Source: Silicimonas sp. (lineage in GTDB: Bacteria; Pseudomonadota; Alphaproteobacteria; Rhodobacterales; Rhodobacteraceae). Taken from it: a DNA stretch of 38,668 nt. The stretch lies in contig JAJEGW010000044.1 of the NCBI GenBank assembly GCA_022819605.1, forward strand, positions 1 through 38,668, given 5' to 3'. The notes under the pieces are model-generated. The model was given only the letters and a program-made list of their open reading frames with translations. It searched no databases and had not been told where the DNA came from. The translations under genes and the position numbers were made by a program. This document shows positions 8,820-17,206 of this stretch, piece after piece (the first letter of the stretch is position 1; the number at the start of each line of letters is the position of its first letter).

Positions 8820-9926
8820 ATGAAACGACCATTGGAAACCCCGCTTGCCGACAGTCTTCCGGCGACCGTGCCGTTTGTCGGCCCCGAAGCCATCGAGCGT
8901 CGTCTGGGCCATCGATTCCGGGCACGGATCGGTGCCAACGAAAACGTGTTCGGACCTTCCCCCAAGGCCATCAAGGCAATTCAGGACCAGGCTGGCGATG
9001 CCTGGATGTACGGAGATCCGGAGAGTTTCGAGCTGCGCGAGGCTCTCGCCGGTCATCTGGGAATAGCCCGAGACGAAGTCGTCGTGGGCGAGGGGGTCGA
9101 CGGGCTTCTCGGCTATGCAGTGAGACTTTTCGTCCAGGAGGGTGACCGGGTCGTGACCTCCGACGGAGCCTATCCGACATTCAGCTACCATGTGGTGGGA
9201 TTTGGCGGCGCGCTCGTGAAAGTTCCATATCGGGACGACAGGGAAGACGTAGCTGCCCTCCTTGAAGCCGCGCGGGCATCCGGGGCGAAAATGATCTATC
9301 TGGCAAATCCCGACAATCCTATGGGAACATGGCAGGATCCGGCCTGGATCGAAGGCATGATCGCGGGTCTTTCCGAGAATTGCGTCCTGATCCTTGACGA
9401 GGCGTATTTGGAATTTGCGCCTGACAGCATCGTGCCGCACGTGCCGATTGACGATCCCAGAGTGATCCGCATGCGGACGTTTTCCAAGGCCCATGGAATG
9501 GCGGGAATGCGGGTGGGTTATGCCTTTGGCGAGCGGAGCGTGATTCAGAGCTTCGAGAAGATACGCAATCACTTCGGCATGAACCGGATCAGCCAGATTG
9601 CTGCGCAGATTGCCCTGTCAGACCGTGATTGGCTTAGCCACGTAAGGAGCGAAGTCGGCAGGGCGCGTGAACGGATCACGGAGATCGCGGAGGACTGCGG
9701 CCTGATTTCGATTTCGTCGGCTGCAAATTTCGTGGCTGTTGATTGTGGCAGGGATGGTGACTTCGCGCGCCGTGTTCTTGAAGAGCTCGAAGCGCGGGAT
9801 GTCTTTGTCCGGATGCCCGGCGTCGCGCCTGCCAACCGGTGCATCCGGATCACCGCAGGACGTCCGGCTGACTTGGATCTCCTTGCACAGGTCCTGCCAG
9901 GCGCACTCGCTGCTGCGAGGCGGTGA
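8820..9926 (+). CDS. HisC-like class I/II PLP-dependent aminotransferase
   Basis: A 368-residue fold-type I aminotransferase resembling histidinol-phosphate aminotransferase. The PLP lysine is K223 in FSKAHGMAGMRVGY, D193 in LILDEAY binds the pyridine nitrogen, NPDNPMGT at 163-170 contains the cofactor-binding Asn, and R231-x-G-Y follows the lysine. The N-terminal ANENVFGPSPKA motif is that of HisC-type enzymes. The ATG at 8820 begins a normal family N-terminus; the frame is open back into the divergent gene but that part is not family-like. No his genes are near, so it may act on another amino acid such as an aromatic one. The pairing with a divergent hydroxyacid dehydrogenase may be functional. 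Confidence 0.85.
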   Translation: MKRPLETPLADSLPATVPFVGPEAIERRLGHRFRARIGANENVFGPSPKAIKAIQDQAGDAWMYGDPESFELREALAGHLGIARDEVVVGEGVDGLLGYAVRLFVQEGDRVVTSDGAYPTFSYHVVGFGGALVKVPYRDDREDVAALLEAARASGAKMIYLANPDNPMGTWQDPAWIEGMIAGLSENCVLILDEAYLEFAPDSIVPHVPIDDPRVIRMRTFSKAHGMAGMRVGYAFGERSVIQSFEKIRNHFGMNRISQIAAQIALSDRDWLSHVRSEVGRARERITEIAEDCGLISISSAANFVAVDCGRDGDFARRVLEELEARDVFVRMPGVAPANRCIRITAGRPADLDLLAQVLPGALAAARR

Positions 9927-10302
9927 TCACTGCCGGTCGCACGGTTTCCAGGGCGCCGCGATCCGCGCCACGGTGATCAATCCGCACTGATGCACGAAGA
10001 CGCACGCGATGGCCGGATCTGCTGGCGTCAGGCGATTGCTGGAACTTCATCGGCCGGGAAGACGGTGCCAGCCAAGCATGACTGGGGATTCGGCCGGAAT
10101 CAGGCTGTCACACTTATGTAAGCAGTGCGGTCCGGATCCATGCGGGGCAACCCGAACGCCCTTGCCTGCAGGACGGTCGGGTTCGAGGCCAGCAGGAACT
10201 GGCTGTCGGGCTGTTTGGAAAAGGGACTGGTCATTGTAGAACTGTCGGCTGCGCCGTACAGCCTGTCAGTCTGGGGAGCAGTCACCGATATAGGAGAGTC
10301 GC
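9927..10302. other. 376-bp stretch without a convincing gene
   Basis: Nothing convincing is coded here. A 43-codon frame begins near 9990, but it has no ribosome binding site and no recognisable content. The final bases, GGAGAG at about 10292-10297, are the ribosome binding site of the Phd-like gene. No tRNA-like cloverleaf or strong hairpin was seen. Confidence 0.4.
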
Positions 10303-10521
10303 ATGCGCGAATTTTCTTCAACGGACCTTGGCAAAAGGACCGGCGACGTGTTGGACGCAGCGGCCCATGCGCCCGTCGCAATCACCCGCCACGGCAAGGC
10401 GCGTTTCGTCGTGCTCACAACCGAGGAATTCGAAAGGATTCGGGCATCGGGAGACCCAAGGATCGCCCGACGCAACGCCGACATTCCCCCCGAAGAGGGG
10501 CGGAACTGGTCGCCGCGCTGA
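10303..10521 (+). CDS. Phd/YefM-family antitoxin, C-terminus apparently frameshifted
   Basis: A 72-residue protein whose first ~50 residues are a Phd/YefM antitoxin DNA-binding domain: an N-terminal FSSTDLGKRTGDVLDAA helix, then PVAITRHGKARFVVLTTEEF. Such antitoxins neutralise a toxin with their C-terminal tail and autorepress with the N-terminal domain. After ADIPPEEG the frame reads RNWSPR and stops. One extra G in the GGGG run at 10497-10500 would give AELVAALTRIIESSD ending at the TGA at 10545-10547, which has the expected helical tail. I therefore read it as a 1-nt loss, real or a sequencing error. Start ATG is supported by GGAGAG. The toxin remnant follows. Confidence 0.7.
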   Translation: MREFSSTDLGKRTGDVLDAAAHAPVAITRHGKARFVVLTTEEFERIRASGDPRIARRNADIPPEEGRNWSPR

Positions 10522-10554
10522 CCCGCATCATCGAATCCAGTGACTGAAATCTAG

Positions 10555-10810
10555 GCTGGCGATGCCGGGCGCTACCCCTATCTCTGGGCGCGGCAGACCA
10601 AACGCGGAGAGGCCGAAGTGCGCACCACGAGCCGGTCACGCATGCGGCTTGGAAAGCAATTGGAATGGAGAGGTCACCTGTCGGCCGGAGGGCAACAGAG
10701 ATCGGATTCCCAGGCTGGGCGACGTCCGAAAGGGCGAGCCTCGCTGTCGGCTCCAACAGATCAGGGGCTGCAAGGTGCGTTGGGAAATACAGGATGAGCA
10801 CTCAGGCTTG
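10555..10810 (+). pseudogene. Decayed toxin partner of the Phd-like antitoxin (PemK/MazF-like, tentative)
   Basis: Immediately after the antitoxin, the frame at 10558-10617 encodes GDAGRYPYLWARQTKRGEAE. This resembles the N-terminus of small plasmid-maintenance toxins with a PYLWxRQ...GExE motif; the family match is from memory. There is no start codon: an in-frame TAG lies at 10552-10554. After 10617 the resemblance breaks up across frames, with a fragment such as RIPRLGDVRKGEP and then RWEIQDEHSG in the other frame, where the toxin would have IP.L..R.G and W.I.DEHN. Missing start and several frameshifts indicate a dead gene. The stretch from 10811 to 10973 holds nothing further that I can support. 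Confidence 0.4.
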
Positions 10811-10973
10811 CGGAGAAAGCTCACAAGAGTTCCGGCCGTAGCCCAATTCCGCGACGGATCGACCAAACAATCGTACCCTGAGGTATGCCAAGCAGCGAAA
10901 TTGCGAAGAAGAATTGCGAAAGCTGGTTCTACCGTTGATCCCGCAAAGCGAATTTGGCCGTCTTGGAGGTCGT

Positions 10974-12251
10974 GTGACAGACAATCATCCTTATTATTTC
11001 GTGGCGAGTCACAAGGTGCTCAACCGTTCCACACTTAACGACGTCTACGTGCCTAAGGCGGTGGCCTGCCTCAACAAGTTTGACGTCGAGATTCTCGCTG
11101 TCAACGAAACGACAGAAGTGATCGAGGGACAGACGGGACACGATCGGCTGGTGATCCTGCGCTTCCCGAACCGCGATGAGGCAATGCGCTGGTACAATTC
11201 GCCCGAGTACCAGTCCATGATCCATCTGCGGTTGGATTCGGTTGAAGGGACATTGATTCTGGCTGAGGGATTGAATGCGCAGGATCTCGCTGCGGCCGGG
11301 GTAACGGGACGCTCCAATGGTGGTGCACTTGCCGCGCACGCAGCCCAGTCGCTATCAACGGGTAACCAGGGGTTTGCGGACAGTTTCCGGGCAGGTGAGC
11401 TTACAACAAGCGGGTTCCAGGGGTGGACCGACAGCGTCAAGAGAGAATTCAGTGCCAATGCCTATAACGGCAAGATTGGCACCGACTTGGTATTCGAGAA
11501 CGACTCGGTTCGGGTCTGGCACATTACACTTGAACCAGGCGAGAAAATGCCGGTCCACCGCCATGTCCTGACGTATTTCTGGACCGCAATTACTCCTGGG
11601 CGCTTCTTGCAACGGACCTATGACGGGACGACCTACGAAAGCGACTATCAGGCGGGGTTGACGCACTTCTACCACGTCAAGTCGGGTGAGTTCGCGTTGC
11701 ACGATCTGGAAAACGTCGGCGACACGAAGATGGTATTCGTTGCGGTCGAACTGAAAAAGGAAAGCGCAAATTTCCCGCTCTCCTTTTTCGAAGGCCAGCC
11801 AATGCCCCGCCCTGAGGCGATCGATACAAGCAGACATGCAGACATTTTCAGATCGGGTGAGTGGACCACTTCGAACTTCCAGGACTGGTCCGATGCCATC
11901 CGGCTTGAGTTCAAGAGCAACGAGTTCAATGGTCGCATCGGAACCGATCTGGTGTTTGAAAACAGCTCGGTTCGGGTCTGGCACATGACCTTGAAGCCCG
12001 GCGAACGCATGCCGGTCCATCGTCATGTCCTGACCTATTTGTGGACCGCGATTACGCCAGGGCGTTTCTTGCAGCGGACCTATGACGGGACGACCTACGA
12101 AAGCGATTACGACGCCGGGCTGACGCACTTTTATGACGTTGGCGAAGGCGAATTCGCGCTTCACAACCTGGAAAACGTTGGCGATACCACCATGATCTTC
12201 TGTGCGGTGGAGCTGAAACGCGAAAGCGCGAACCAGCCCTTGCCTCTCTGA
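10974..12251 (+). CDS. DUF1330-like domain fused to two tandem cupin domains
   Basis: A 425-residue protein in three parts. Residues 5-100 are a DUF1330/EthD-like dimeric alpha-beta barrel (PYYFVASHKVLNR..., then AMRWYNSPEYQSMIHLRLDS and GTLILAEG). Residues 137-264 and 292-420 are two near-copies of a cupin domain; each has VRVWHxTLxPGExMPVHRH and then RFLQRTYDGTTYESDY, and the DNA is also strongly conserved between copies. The cupins look intact, so metal binding through the H-R-H motif is likely. The reaction is unknown. I place the start at GTG 10974, behind GGAGGT at 10965-10970, because the ATG at 10914 adds residues outside the domain. It lies just upstream of the transport locus, in the same direction, so it may share its substrate. 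Confidence 0.75.
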   Translation: MTDNHPYYFVASHKVLNRSTLNDVYVPKAVACLNKFDVEILAVNETTEVIEGQTGHDRLVILRFPNRDEAMRWYNSPEYQSMIHLRLDSVEGTLILAEGLNAQDLAAAGVTGRSNGGALAAHAAQSLSTGNQGFADSFRAGELTTSGFQGWTDSVKREFSANAYNGKIGTDLVFENDSVRVWHITLEPGEKMPVHRHVLTYFWTAITPGRFLQRTYDGTTYESDYQAGLTHFYHVKSGEFALHDLENVGDTKMVFVAVELKKESANFPLSFFEGQPMPRPEAIDTSRHADIFRSGEWTTSNFQDWSDAIRLEFKSNEFNGRIGTDLVFENSSVRVWHMTLKPGERMPVHRHVLTYLWTAITPGRFLQRTYDGTTYESDYDAGLTHFYDVGEGEFALHNLENVGDTTMIFCAVELKRESANQPLPL

Positions 12252-12422
12252 CCGCGTGCTCCGGCTTCGACGCCTGCGCGGCAGTGCTCAACAAAATAAA
12301 AGCGACTAACGGGTATACGCGACGGCGGCGCGGTTCAGTGCATTTGCATCCGCCCGGTCATGTTAGGTGCAGGTGGCCACCCTGTGCGGCACCGGATTAC
12401 AGCATACCTAGGGAGGTAAGTG
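12252..12422 (+). promoter_or_regulatory. Likely promoter region of the substrate-binding protein gene
   Basis: The 171-bp gap before the substrate-binding protein gene contains a perfect 10-bp palindrome, GGTGGCCACC, at 12372-12381, 41 nt before the start codon. A GGGAGG at 12411-12416 is a strong ribosome binding site. No convincing -35/-10 pair could be picked. The palindrome is a candidate operator, possibly for the AraC regulator at 15216, but nothing ties them together beyond proximity. Confidence 0.35.
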
Positions 12423-13679
12423 ATGAAGAAACTTCTTGTGACCACCGCAGTGGGCGCGGCACTAGTAGCCGTGCACGGCGCTCATGCGGACGAGCACACA
12501 TTCAAGATTGGCACGATGGCGACATTGGAAGGCACTTACACTGTGCTTGGCGAAGATGGCGTTCGCGGAATGAAGACTGCGTTGGCGGCCTTTGGCGGCA
12601 AAGTTGCCGGCAAGGACGTGGAACTTGTCATTCAGTCCACCGACGCATCGCCTGACAGTGCCGTTCGCGCCGCACGCAAGCTTGTGGAACAGGATGGTCT
12701 TCCCGTGATCGTAGGCCCGCTTTCGGGGTCTGAAGGGATCGCAATCCGTGACTACGCCAAGACTCAGCCTGCGACGACCTTTATCAACGGCTCGTCCGGC
12801 GCCCAGGAAACGACGTACGTGAACCCGTCCGAAAACTTCTTCCGCTTCAATGCAGACGGGGCGCAGTGGTCGTGGGGCCTGGGTTCCTACGTGTACAACG
12901 AAAAGGGATACGAGACGGTCGCAACTATCGGCGAGGACTATTCCTTTATCTACACGCAGGTCTTCGGCTTTGCCCTGGATTACTGCCAGGCAGGCGGCGA
13001 GATTACCGAACGCTTCTGGGTACCGTTGGGCACCAAGGACTTCGGCTCGATCATCGCGTCGCTTCCAGATGACGTCGATGCCATCTACCTGGGGCTTGGC
13101 GGTGGCGACGCTGTCAACTTCCTGAACCAGTATCAACAGGCGGGCGGCGACGCGAACCTGATTGGCGGCACGATCATGGTCGACGGGACGGTCTTGAACT
13201 CGAAGGGTGATGCGAAACGCGCGCTGATCGGCACGCCGTCTTCCGGCCCGCAGGCTGACACCTGGGACGACCCGGCGTGGACCGAGTTCGTGAAGCTCTA
13301 CCAGGACACGTTCCCGCCGGAAGAGCGATTCCCGGCTCCCTCGCTTCTGGCGACTCTCTACTACAACAACATGTCGGCCACGCTGACGTGTCTGGATGAA
13401 GTAGGTGCCGACCTGTCGGATGGGCACGCCGCCTTCCGGTCTTGCCTGGCGAACCTTGAGCTGGACAGCCCGGTCGGCAAGATCACGCTGGATGAAAACC
13501 GTCAGGCTATCGGCGCGACCTTCATCTCGGAAGTGATCGAAGATGATAACGGCAACCTCGTGAACCAGTTCATCTCGATGGATCCCGGCGTGCCGCAAAA
13601 CCTGCGGATCGACCCGGACAAGTTCGCGGCGCTCGGCGCTCCGAGCCGCGACAACCCGCCGTGTCAGACATCGTACTGA
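12423..13679 (+). CDS. LIV-type ABC transporter periplasmic substrate-binding protein
   Basis: A 418-residue exported binding protein of the branched-chain amino acid/amide type (LivJ, peripla_BP_6). The signal peptide is clear: MKK, a hydrophobic AAxGAALVAV-type core, and an A-H-A cleavage site near residue 23. The mature protein starts with FKIGTMATLEGTYTVLGEDGVRGMKTAL, the usual lobe-1 entry, followed by VIVGPLSGSEGIAIRDYAK and the FRFNADGAQWSWGLGSYVY segment. It should bind the imported solute in the periplasm and pass it to the permeases encoded at 16195 and 17207. The start at 12423 follows GGGAGG; a GTG lies just before it, but the ATG gives normal spacing. A strong hairpin follows, so this gene is probably expressed more highly than the genes behind it. 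The ligand cannot be told. Confidence 0.93.
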   Translation: MKKLLVTTAVGAALVAVHGAHADEHTFKIGTMATLEGTYTVLGEDGVRGMKTALAAFGGKVAGKDVELVIQSTDASPDSAVRAARKLVEQDGLPVIVGPLSGSEGIAIRDYAKTQPATTFINGSSGAQETTYVNPSENFFRFNADGAQWSWGLGSYVYNEKGYETVATIGEDYSFIYTQVFGFALDYCQAGGEITERFWVPLGTKDFGSIIASLPDDVDAIYLGLGGGDAVNFLNQYQQAGGDANLIGGTIMVDGTVLNSKGDAKRALIGTPSSGPQADTWDDPAWTEFVKLYQDTFPPEERFPAPSLLATLYYNNMSATLTCLDEVGADLSDGHAAFRSCLANLELDSPVGKITLDENRQAIGATFISEVIEDDNGNLVNQFISMDPGVPQNLRIDPDKFAALGAPSRDNPPCQTSY

Positions 13680-13694
13680 TCTCTCTCTGAAGCC

Positions 13695-13737
13695 GGTCCG
13701 GGCGTTCGCGCCCGGGCCCCTTAGAACCGGGCCCTTT
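13695..13737 (+). terminator. Hairpin after the binding-protein gene (terminator or attenuator)
   Basis: CCGGGCG (13698-13704) and CGCCCGG (13709-13715) form a perfect stem around a TTCG tetraloop, extendable to 10 pairs including one G-U. A second arrangement pairs GGGCCC at 13714-13719 with GGGCCC at 13729-13734, followed by TTT. The T tract is short. Such hairpins between a binding-protein gene and the rest of its operon usually stabilise the upstream mRNA and reduce downstream transcription. Confidence 0.55.
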
Positions 13738-13754
13738 ACAGAATTGGTGCGGTC

Positions 13755-14885
13755 ATGACACTGATCAACTTCCTCACACGGGTCCATTTCGCCGATGGCG
13801 TATTAGAGGAAGCACTGCATTCTGAGATTGAAGCGAACAAAAAGCGGCGCCCGCTCGTTGTCGTTGCCGACGACAGGATGTCAAATTTGGGGGCGGACAG
13901 GTTTTTTTCCGGCTTCCCGATGCGTGCCGAGCCGGTGATTTTTTCAGACGTTCCGCACCTGCCGACCGAAAGCGCTGCGCGTGCCGTGGCAAAGCTCTAT
14001 CGGGACAACGATTGCGACGTACTGGTTGCATTTGGCTCGAACCGGGTAATCGACCTGGCTAAGGCTGCCAGGATTGCCATCGCTCATGAGGAGCCGCTCG
14101 ACATGCTGTCGGTCGACGAAGGCGGGTCGCGGCGAATCAACGGTCACCTGCCGCATCTCTACGCGGTCCCCGACATTCTGGGCTTCGCGTCTGCGATCAG
14201 CGACTATGCCCGCCTGACGCTGGACGATGAAAGACACATTCTGCTTTCTTCCCGCAACCTTGTCCCTTGCATCACGATATGCGACCCGACCCTCACGCTG
14301 GGTGCAATGGCAGAGGACTCGGCGGTTGCTGCGGCTGGAGTGATGTCGCGGGCGATCGACAGCTATCTGTCTCCCCGATACCATCCGCCTGCTGACGGAC
14401 TGGCACTGGATGCGCTGAATCGAATCTGGATTAATATTGGCCCGGCCATATACGACGATGACCTGCCAGCGAGGCGTGAACTCCTGGCGGCGGGTCTGAA
14501 CAGTTCGCTTTCGCTTCAGAAGGGACTTTGCGTTATTCACGCCCTTTGCAACGCCATCACCGCGGCGTCTGCGTCAAATCCAAATCCCAGCGCAGTCGGG
14601 GGCGTTGTGATTTCCCACTTGGTGGAGTTCTACGAACGACGTCCCGATGGCCGCTGCGATCCAATAAAGCGGGCACTCCGTATCGATGAGGAGCGCACGT
14701 TGGCGGATGGTCTTCGAGACATGTTGTCAGAATGGCCGATTCCACGGAAATTGTCGGAGCTTGGGGTCGAGGTGAGCGCCCTGAGCAAGGCCGCAACGAT
14801 TGCAGCTTGCGACCGTGCGATAACCGGCGATCTGCGGAGTTTCGAACGCTCAGAGATTCGGGAGTTGTTTGCACGAGCCCACTGA
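13755..14885 (+). CDS. Iron-containing alcohol dehydrogenase-fold protein lacking most metal ligands
   Basis: A 376-residue protein of the Fe-ADH superfamily. The N-terminal dinucleotide domain contains FGSNRVIDLAKAARI, a worn version of the GGGSxxDxAK motif. The C-terminal domain aligns well at AIDSYLSPRYHPPAD and IHALCNAI. Compared with FucO-type enzymes, the first ligand Asp is Gly195, the His of THAIE is Arg199, only His262 remains, and the last ligand His is Pro/Asn at 276-277. Three of the four ligands are therefore gone, so metal binding of the classical kind is unlikely. It may act without metal, bind another ligand, or be a regulatory or inactive relative. It lies between the binding protein and the AraC regulator, in the locus direction. 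The start is an ATG with a poor ribosome binding site. Confidence 0.75.
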   Translation: MTLINFLTRVHFADGVLEEALHSEIEANKKRRPLVVVADDRMSNLGADRFFSGFPMRAEPVIFSDVPHLPTESAARAVAKLYRDNDCDVLVAFGSNRVIDLAKAARIAIAHEEPLDMLSVDEGGSRRINGHLPHLYAVPDILGFASAISDYARLTLDDERHILLSSRNLVPCITICDPTLTLGAMAEDSAVAAAGVMSRAIDSYLSPRYHPPADGLALDALNRIWINIGPAIYDDDLPARRELLAAGLNSSLSLQKGLCVIHALCNAITAASASNPNPSAVGGVVISHLVEFYERRPDGRCDPIKRALRIDEERTLADGLRDMLSEWPIPRKLSELGVEVSALSKAATIAACDRAITGDLRSFERSEIRELFARAH

Positions 14886-15215
14886 GGCCCGGTGACAGTC
14901 GGGTCGTGCTTCGAGTGGATCAGTGCAAATTGACGTCACTTGCCCGTTCCGCTGGAGCGGAACTGGCGAAAATCTCTTGTAAGGGTCAAAGAACGCCACC
15001 CGTAGCTCCCGGAAATGGCGCAAAATGATTGAAACGAACCTCTGGCGCATATGTTCGAAGCATTTCTGCAACGCTAGATTTAGTACCCAAACAATTTGAA
15101 TATACCCCAGAGTATCAAAAGGCCGCGTATTCCTTGATCACGACTGCGACTTGCCGCGATATATCGGCCGATTGGCCGAAAACCGAAAGGATGACCGCAA
15201 GGGAGAAGAATCGTA
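14886..15215 (+). promoter_or_regulatory. 330-bp control region before the AraC regulator gene
   Basis: No gene is supported in this A/T-richer stretch. GTTCCGC (14946-14952) and GCGGAAC (14957-14963) form a 7-bp hairpin with a TGGA loop, perhaps a terminator of the preceding gene, though without a T tract. A palindrome CGATATATCG at 15157-15166 merges into CGGCC-GATT-GGCCG at 15165-15178, a plausible operator about 40-55 nt before the regulator's start. A GGGAG at about 15201-15205 serves the AraC gene. Confidence 0.4.
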
Positions 15216-16043
15216 ATGGCCAGAGCAATCTCAGTTCATCACGGTTCATTCGGACGGGCGACATTGTACGAACTCGACCGTCCCCTCACCACGCATGCGC
15301 ACCGCGAAGGGCACCTGATATTTTATCTCGGGGGTCCCGATGCATCAGCGACCATCAATGGAGACAAGTATGCCATCTCGAAGACCGAAGCGGTTGCGAT
15401 CAGCCCTTGGGAGCCACACAGTTTCGAGCCTTCGCCCTGCGGTCAGAAGCATTTCGTTCTAACGCTTTACATCAAGCCGATGTGGTTTCTTGAGAACAGC
15501 CAAAGCGCGGAGTTTTCGCTTGGTTTCGGGACACCCCAGGTCCGGGTGACGCCGACGGTCGAAATGTGGATCGGACGCCTTACATCCATTCTTCTTGATG
15601 ACCAGCCATCCGAAAGGTTCGACGGCTTTCTTTTCGAAACCACGCGTCAATGCGTCGACCAGACTTGGAGGAGCGCCAAGTCTCGTCCGCTGCTTCGCAA
15701 CATGCAGTTGAAGTTCAATGACTTCCGCGTCCGACGCTCGCTCAGGCTCATGCAAGAGCGGTTTGCCGAGGAAACCGCAATGGATGATCTGGCCCGCGAA
15801 GTTGGTCTTTCGCGGCCGCATTTTTTCAAGCTCTTCAAGATGCAGATGGGAATTACTCCCAACCTCTACCTGAACACGCTTCGAACTGAGCACGCCATCG
15901 ACGAATTGGTGACGACCGACAAATCGATCACCGACATCGGCCTTGACCTTGGATTTGCCAGCCAAGCCAGCTTCACGCGTTTCTTCACGTCAAACGTTGG
16001 AATTCCACCGACGGACTACCGGCGCGTCGCACACTTCGTCTAG
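15216..16043 (+). CDS. AraC-family transcriptional regulator
   Basis: A 275-residue regulator. The N-terminal ~150 residues look like a cupin-type effector domain (THAHREGHLIFYLGG, then a WEPHSFEP segment). The C-terminal ~100 residues contain the two helix-turn-helix units of the AraC/XylS family: AMDDLAREVGLSRPHFFKLF and then SITDIGLDLGFASQASFTRFF, with the closing G-I-P-P-T-D-Y-R motif. It most likely senses the imported compound or a product and activates the transport and catabolism genes directly downstream; this role is inferred from position. The start ATG follows GGGAG closely. It is transcribed in the same direction as the operon, 151 nt before the first permease gene. Confidence 0.9.
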   Translation: MARAISVHHGSFGRATLYELDRPLTTHAHREGHLIFYLGGPDASATINGDKYAISKTEAVAISPWEPHSFEPSPCGQKHFVLTLYIKPMWFLENSQSAEFSLGFGTPQVRVTPTVEMWIGRLTSILLDDQPSERFDGFLFETTRQCVDQTWRSAKSRPLLRNMQLKFNDFRVRRSLRLMQERFAEETAMDDLAREVGLSRPHFFKLFKMQMGITPNLYLNTLRTEHAIDELVTTDKSITDIGLDLGFASQASFTRFFTSNVGIPPTDYRRVAHFV

Positions 16044-16194
16044 GTGACTTTTACGCGATCCAGCGTCACCCGATCAGACCTTGGGATACGCGGAATTGCA
16101 GTCCGGGCAGTAGCGTCTGTGGGATGCAACTGGACCAAAAGCACAATTGGCGGGTTGCGGCGAAGGATACTCGTGCACCAGAGAAGCCTGCACA

Positions 16195-17205
16195 ATGACA
16201 GACTTCGCGCGCCGCCATCCCATTTGGGCTGCTGTGATTGCGATTCTGGTTGCGATCCTGATCTGGATGATTTTTGCGTTGTGGCCGTCTTGGCTTGTCG
16301 ACCTCATTGGCAAGAAGAAGGTGTTCCTGAACGCGTTGTTCAACGGCATTACGCTCGGTGGCCTGTACTTTCTAGTTGCCTCCGGCTTCACGTTGATCTT
16401 CGGCCTCATGCGCAACGTGAATCTCGCCCACGGCTCCTTGTATCTGCTTGGGGGGTACGTGGGGTATGAGTTCGCCGAGCTCACGGGATATTGGCTCCTT
16501 GCATTTCCTGCAGCATTCATCGTGGTCGCCCTCTTCGGCATTCTGCTGCAACTTGGCGTGTTTCGACGAATGGAAGGTCAGGATCTTCGACAGACCCTCG
16601 TGACGATCGGGATCTCGATCATAATGGCCGATTTGATGCTTTGGGGTTGGGGCGGCGACTTTTACAACATCAGCGCTCCGTCCTGGCTGTCGGGTCCCTT
16701 GGAGACCATCCTTGTCACGACGCAAAAGCGCTCTGGCGATCTTGTCTATCTTAAATACCCGCTGGTCCGCGTAGTGATCTTCCTCGCTGCGGTAACAATC
16801 GGCGTTGGCATGTGGCTCCTGCTGAATCGCACAAAGATTGGCATGCTGATACGAGCAGGCGTCGACGACCGCGACATGCTGTCGGCCACCGGAGCGCGCA
16901 TTCAACTCGTGTTCTTGGGCGTCTTTGCATTTGGGGCAGGTCTCGCCGGCATAGCGGGAGTGGTCGGAGGAACATTCCAGTCGGTCGCGCCTGGCGAAGA
17001 CATACGGTTCCTGCTGGCCTCGCTGGTCGTGGTCATCGTCGGAGGGATGGGCAGCATTCCAGGTGCCGCGCTTGGTGCGCTGCTCATCGGACTGGCCGAG
17101 CAGTTCGGCTCCGTGTACATGCCGACGTACGCCGTCGTCCTGACTTTCCTGATCATGGTGGGCGTTCTCGCGTTCCGCCCGCAAGGCTTGATGGGGCGGT
17201 CCTGA
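16195..17205 (+). CDS. LIV-type ABC transporter inner-membrane permease (LivH-like)
   Basis: A 336-residue permease of the BPD_transp_2 family, first gene of the 18-gene run. After a leading helix (about 11-35), the family hallmark GLYFLVASGFTLIFGLMRNVNLAHGS is present, followed by further hydrophobic helices and the conserved FLLASLVVVIVGGMGSIPGA segment near the C-terminus. It should form the translocation path with the next permease. The start at ATG 16195 gives a normal family N-terminus; the open frame from 16147 adds a Cys-rich stretch that is not membrane-like. GAGAAG at about 16181 may serve as a ribosome binding site, with rather long spacing. The next permease begins 1 nt after the stop. 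Confidence 0.92.
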   Translation: MTDFARRHPIWAAVIAILVAILIWMIFALWPSWLVDLIGKKKVFLNALFNGITLGGLYFLVASGFTLIFGLMRNVNLAHGSLYLLGGYVGYEFAELTGYWLLAFPAAFIVVALFGILLQLGVFRRMEGQDLRQTLVTIGISIIMADLMLWGWGGDFYNISAPSWLSGPLETILVTTQKRSGDLVYLKYPLVRVVIFLAAVTIGVGMWLLLNRTKIGMLIRAGVDDRDMLSATGARIQLVFLGVFAFGAGLAGIAGVVGGTFQSVAPGEDIRFLLASLVVVIVGGMGSIPGAALGALLIGLAEQFGSVYMPTYAVVLTFLIMVGVLAFRPQGLMGRS

Positions 17206-17206
17206 A

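Noticed and set aside
10100..10200. tRNA gene, suggested by a GGTTCGA-like string
   Set aside because: No acceptor stem, D-arm or anticodon arm could be built around it.
12462..13787. 441-codon minus-strand frame over the binding-protein gene
   Set aside because: It is antisense to a clear signal-peptide-bearing protein, Arg/Val-rich and without motifs.
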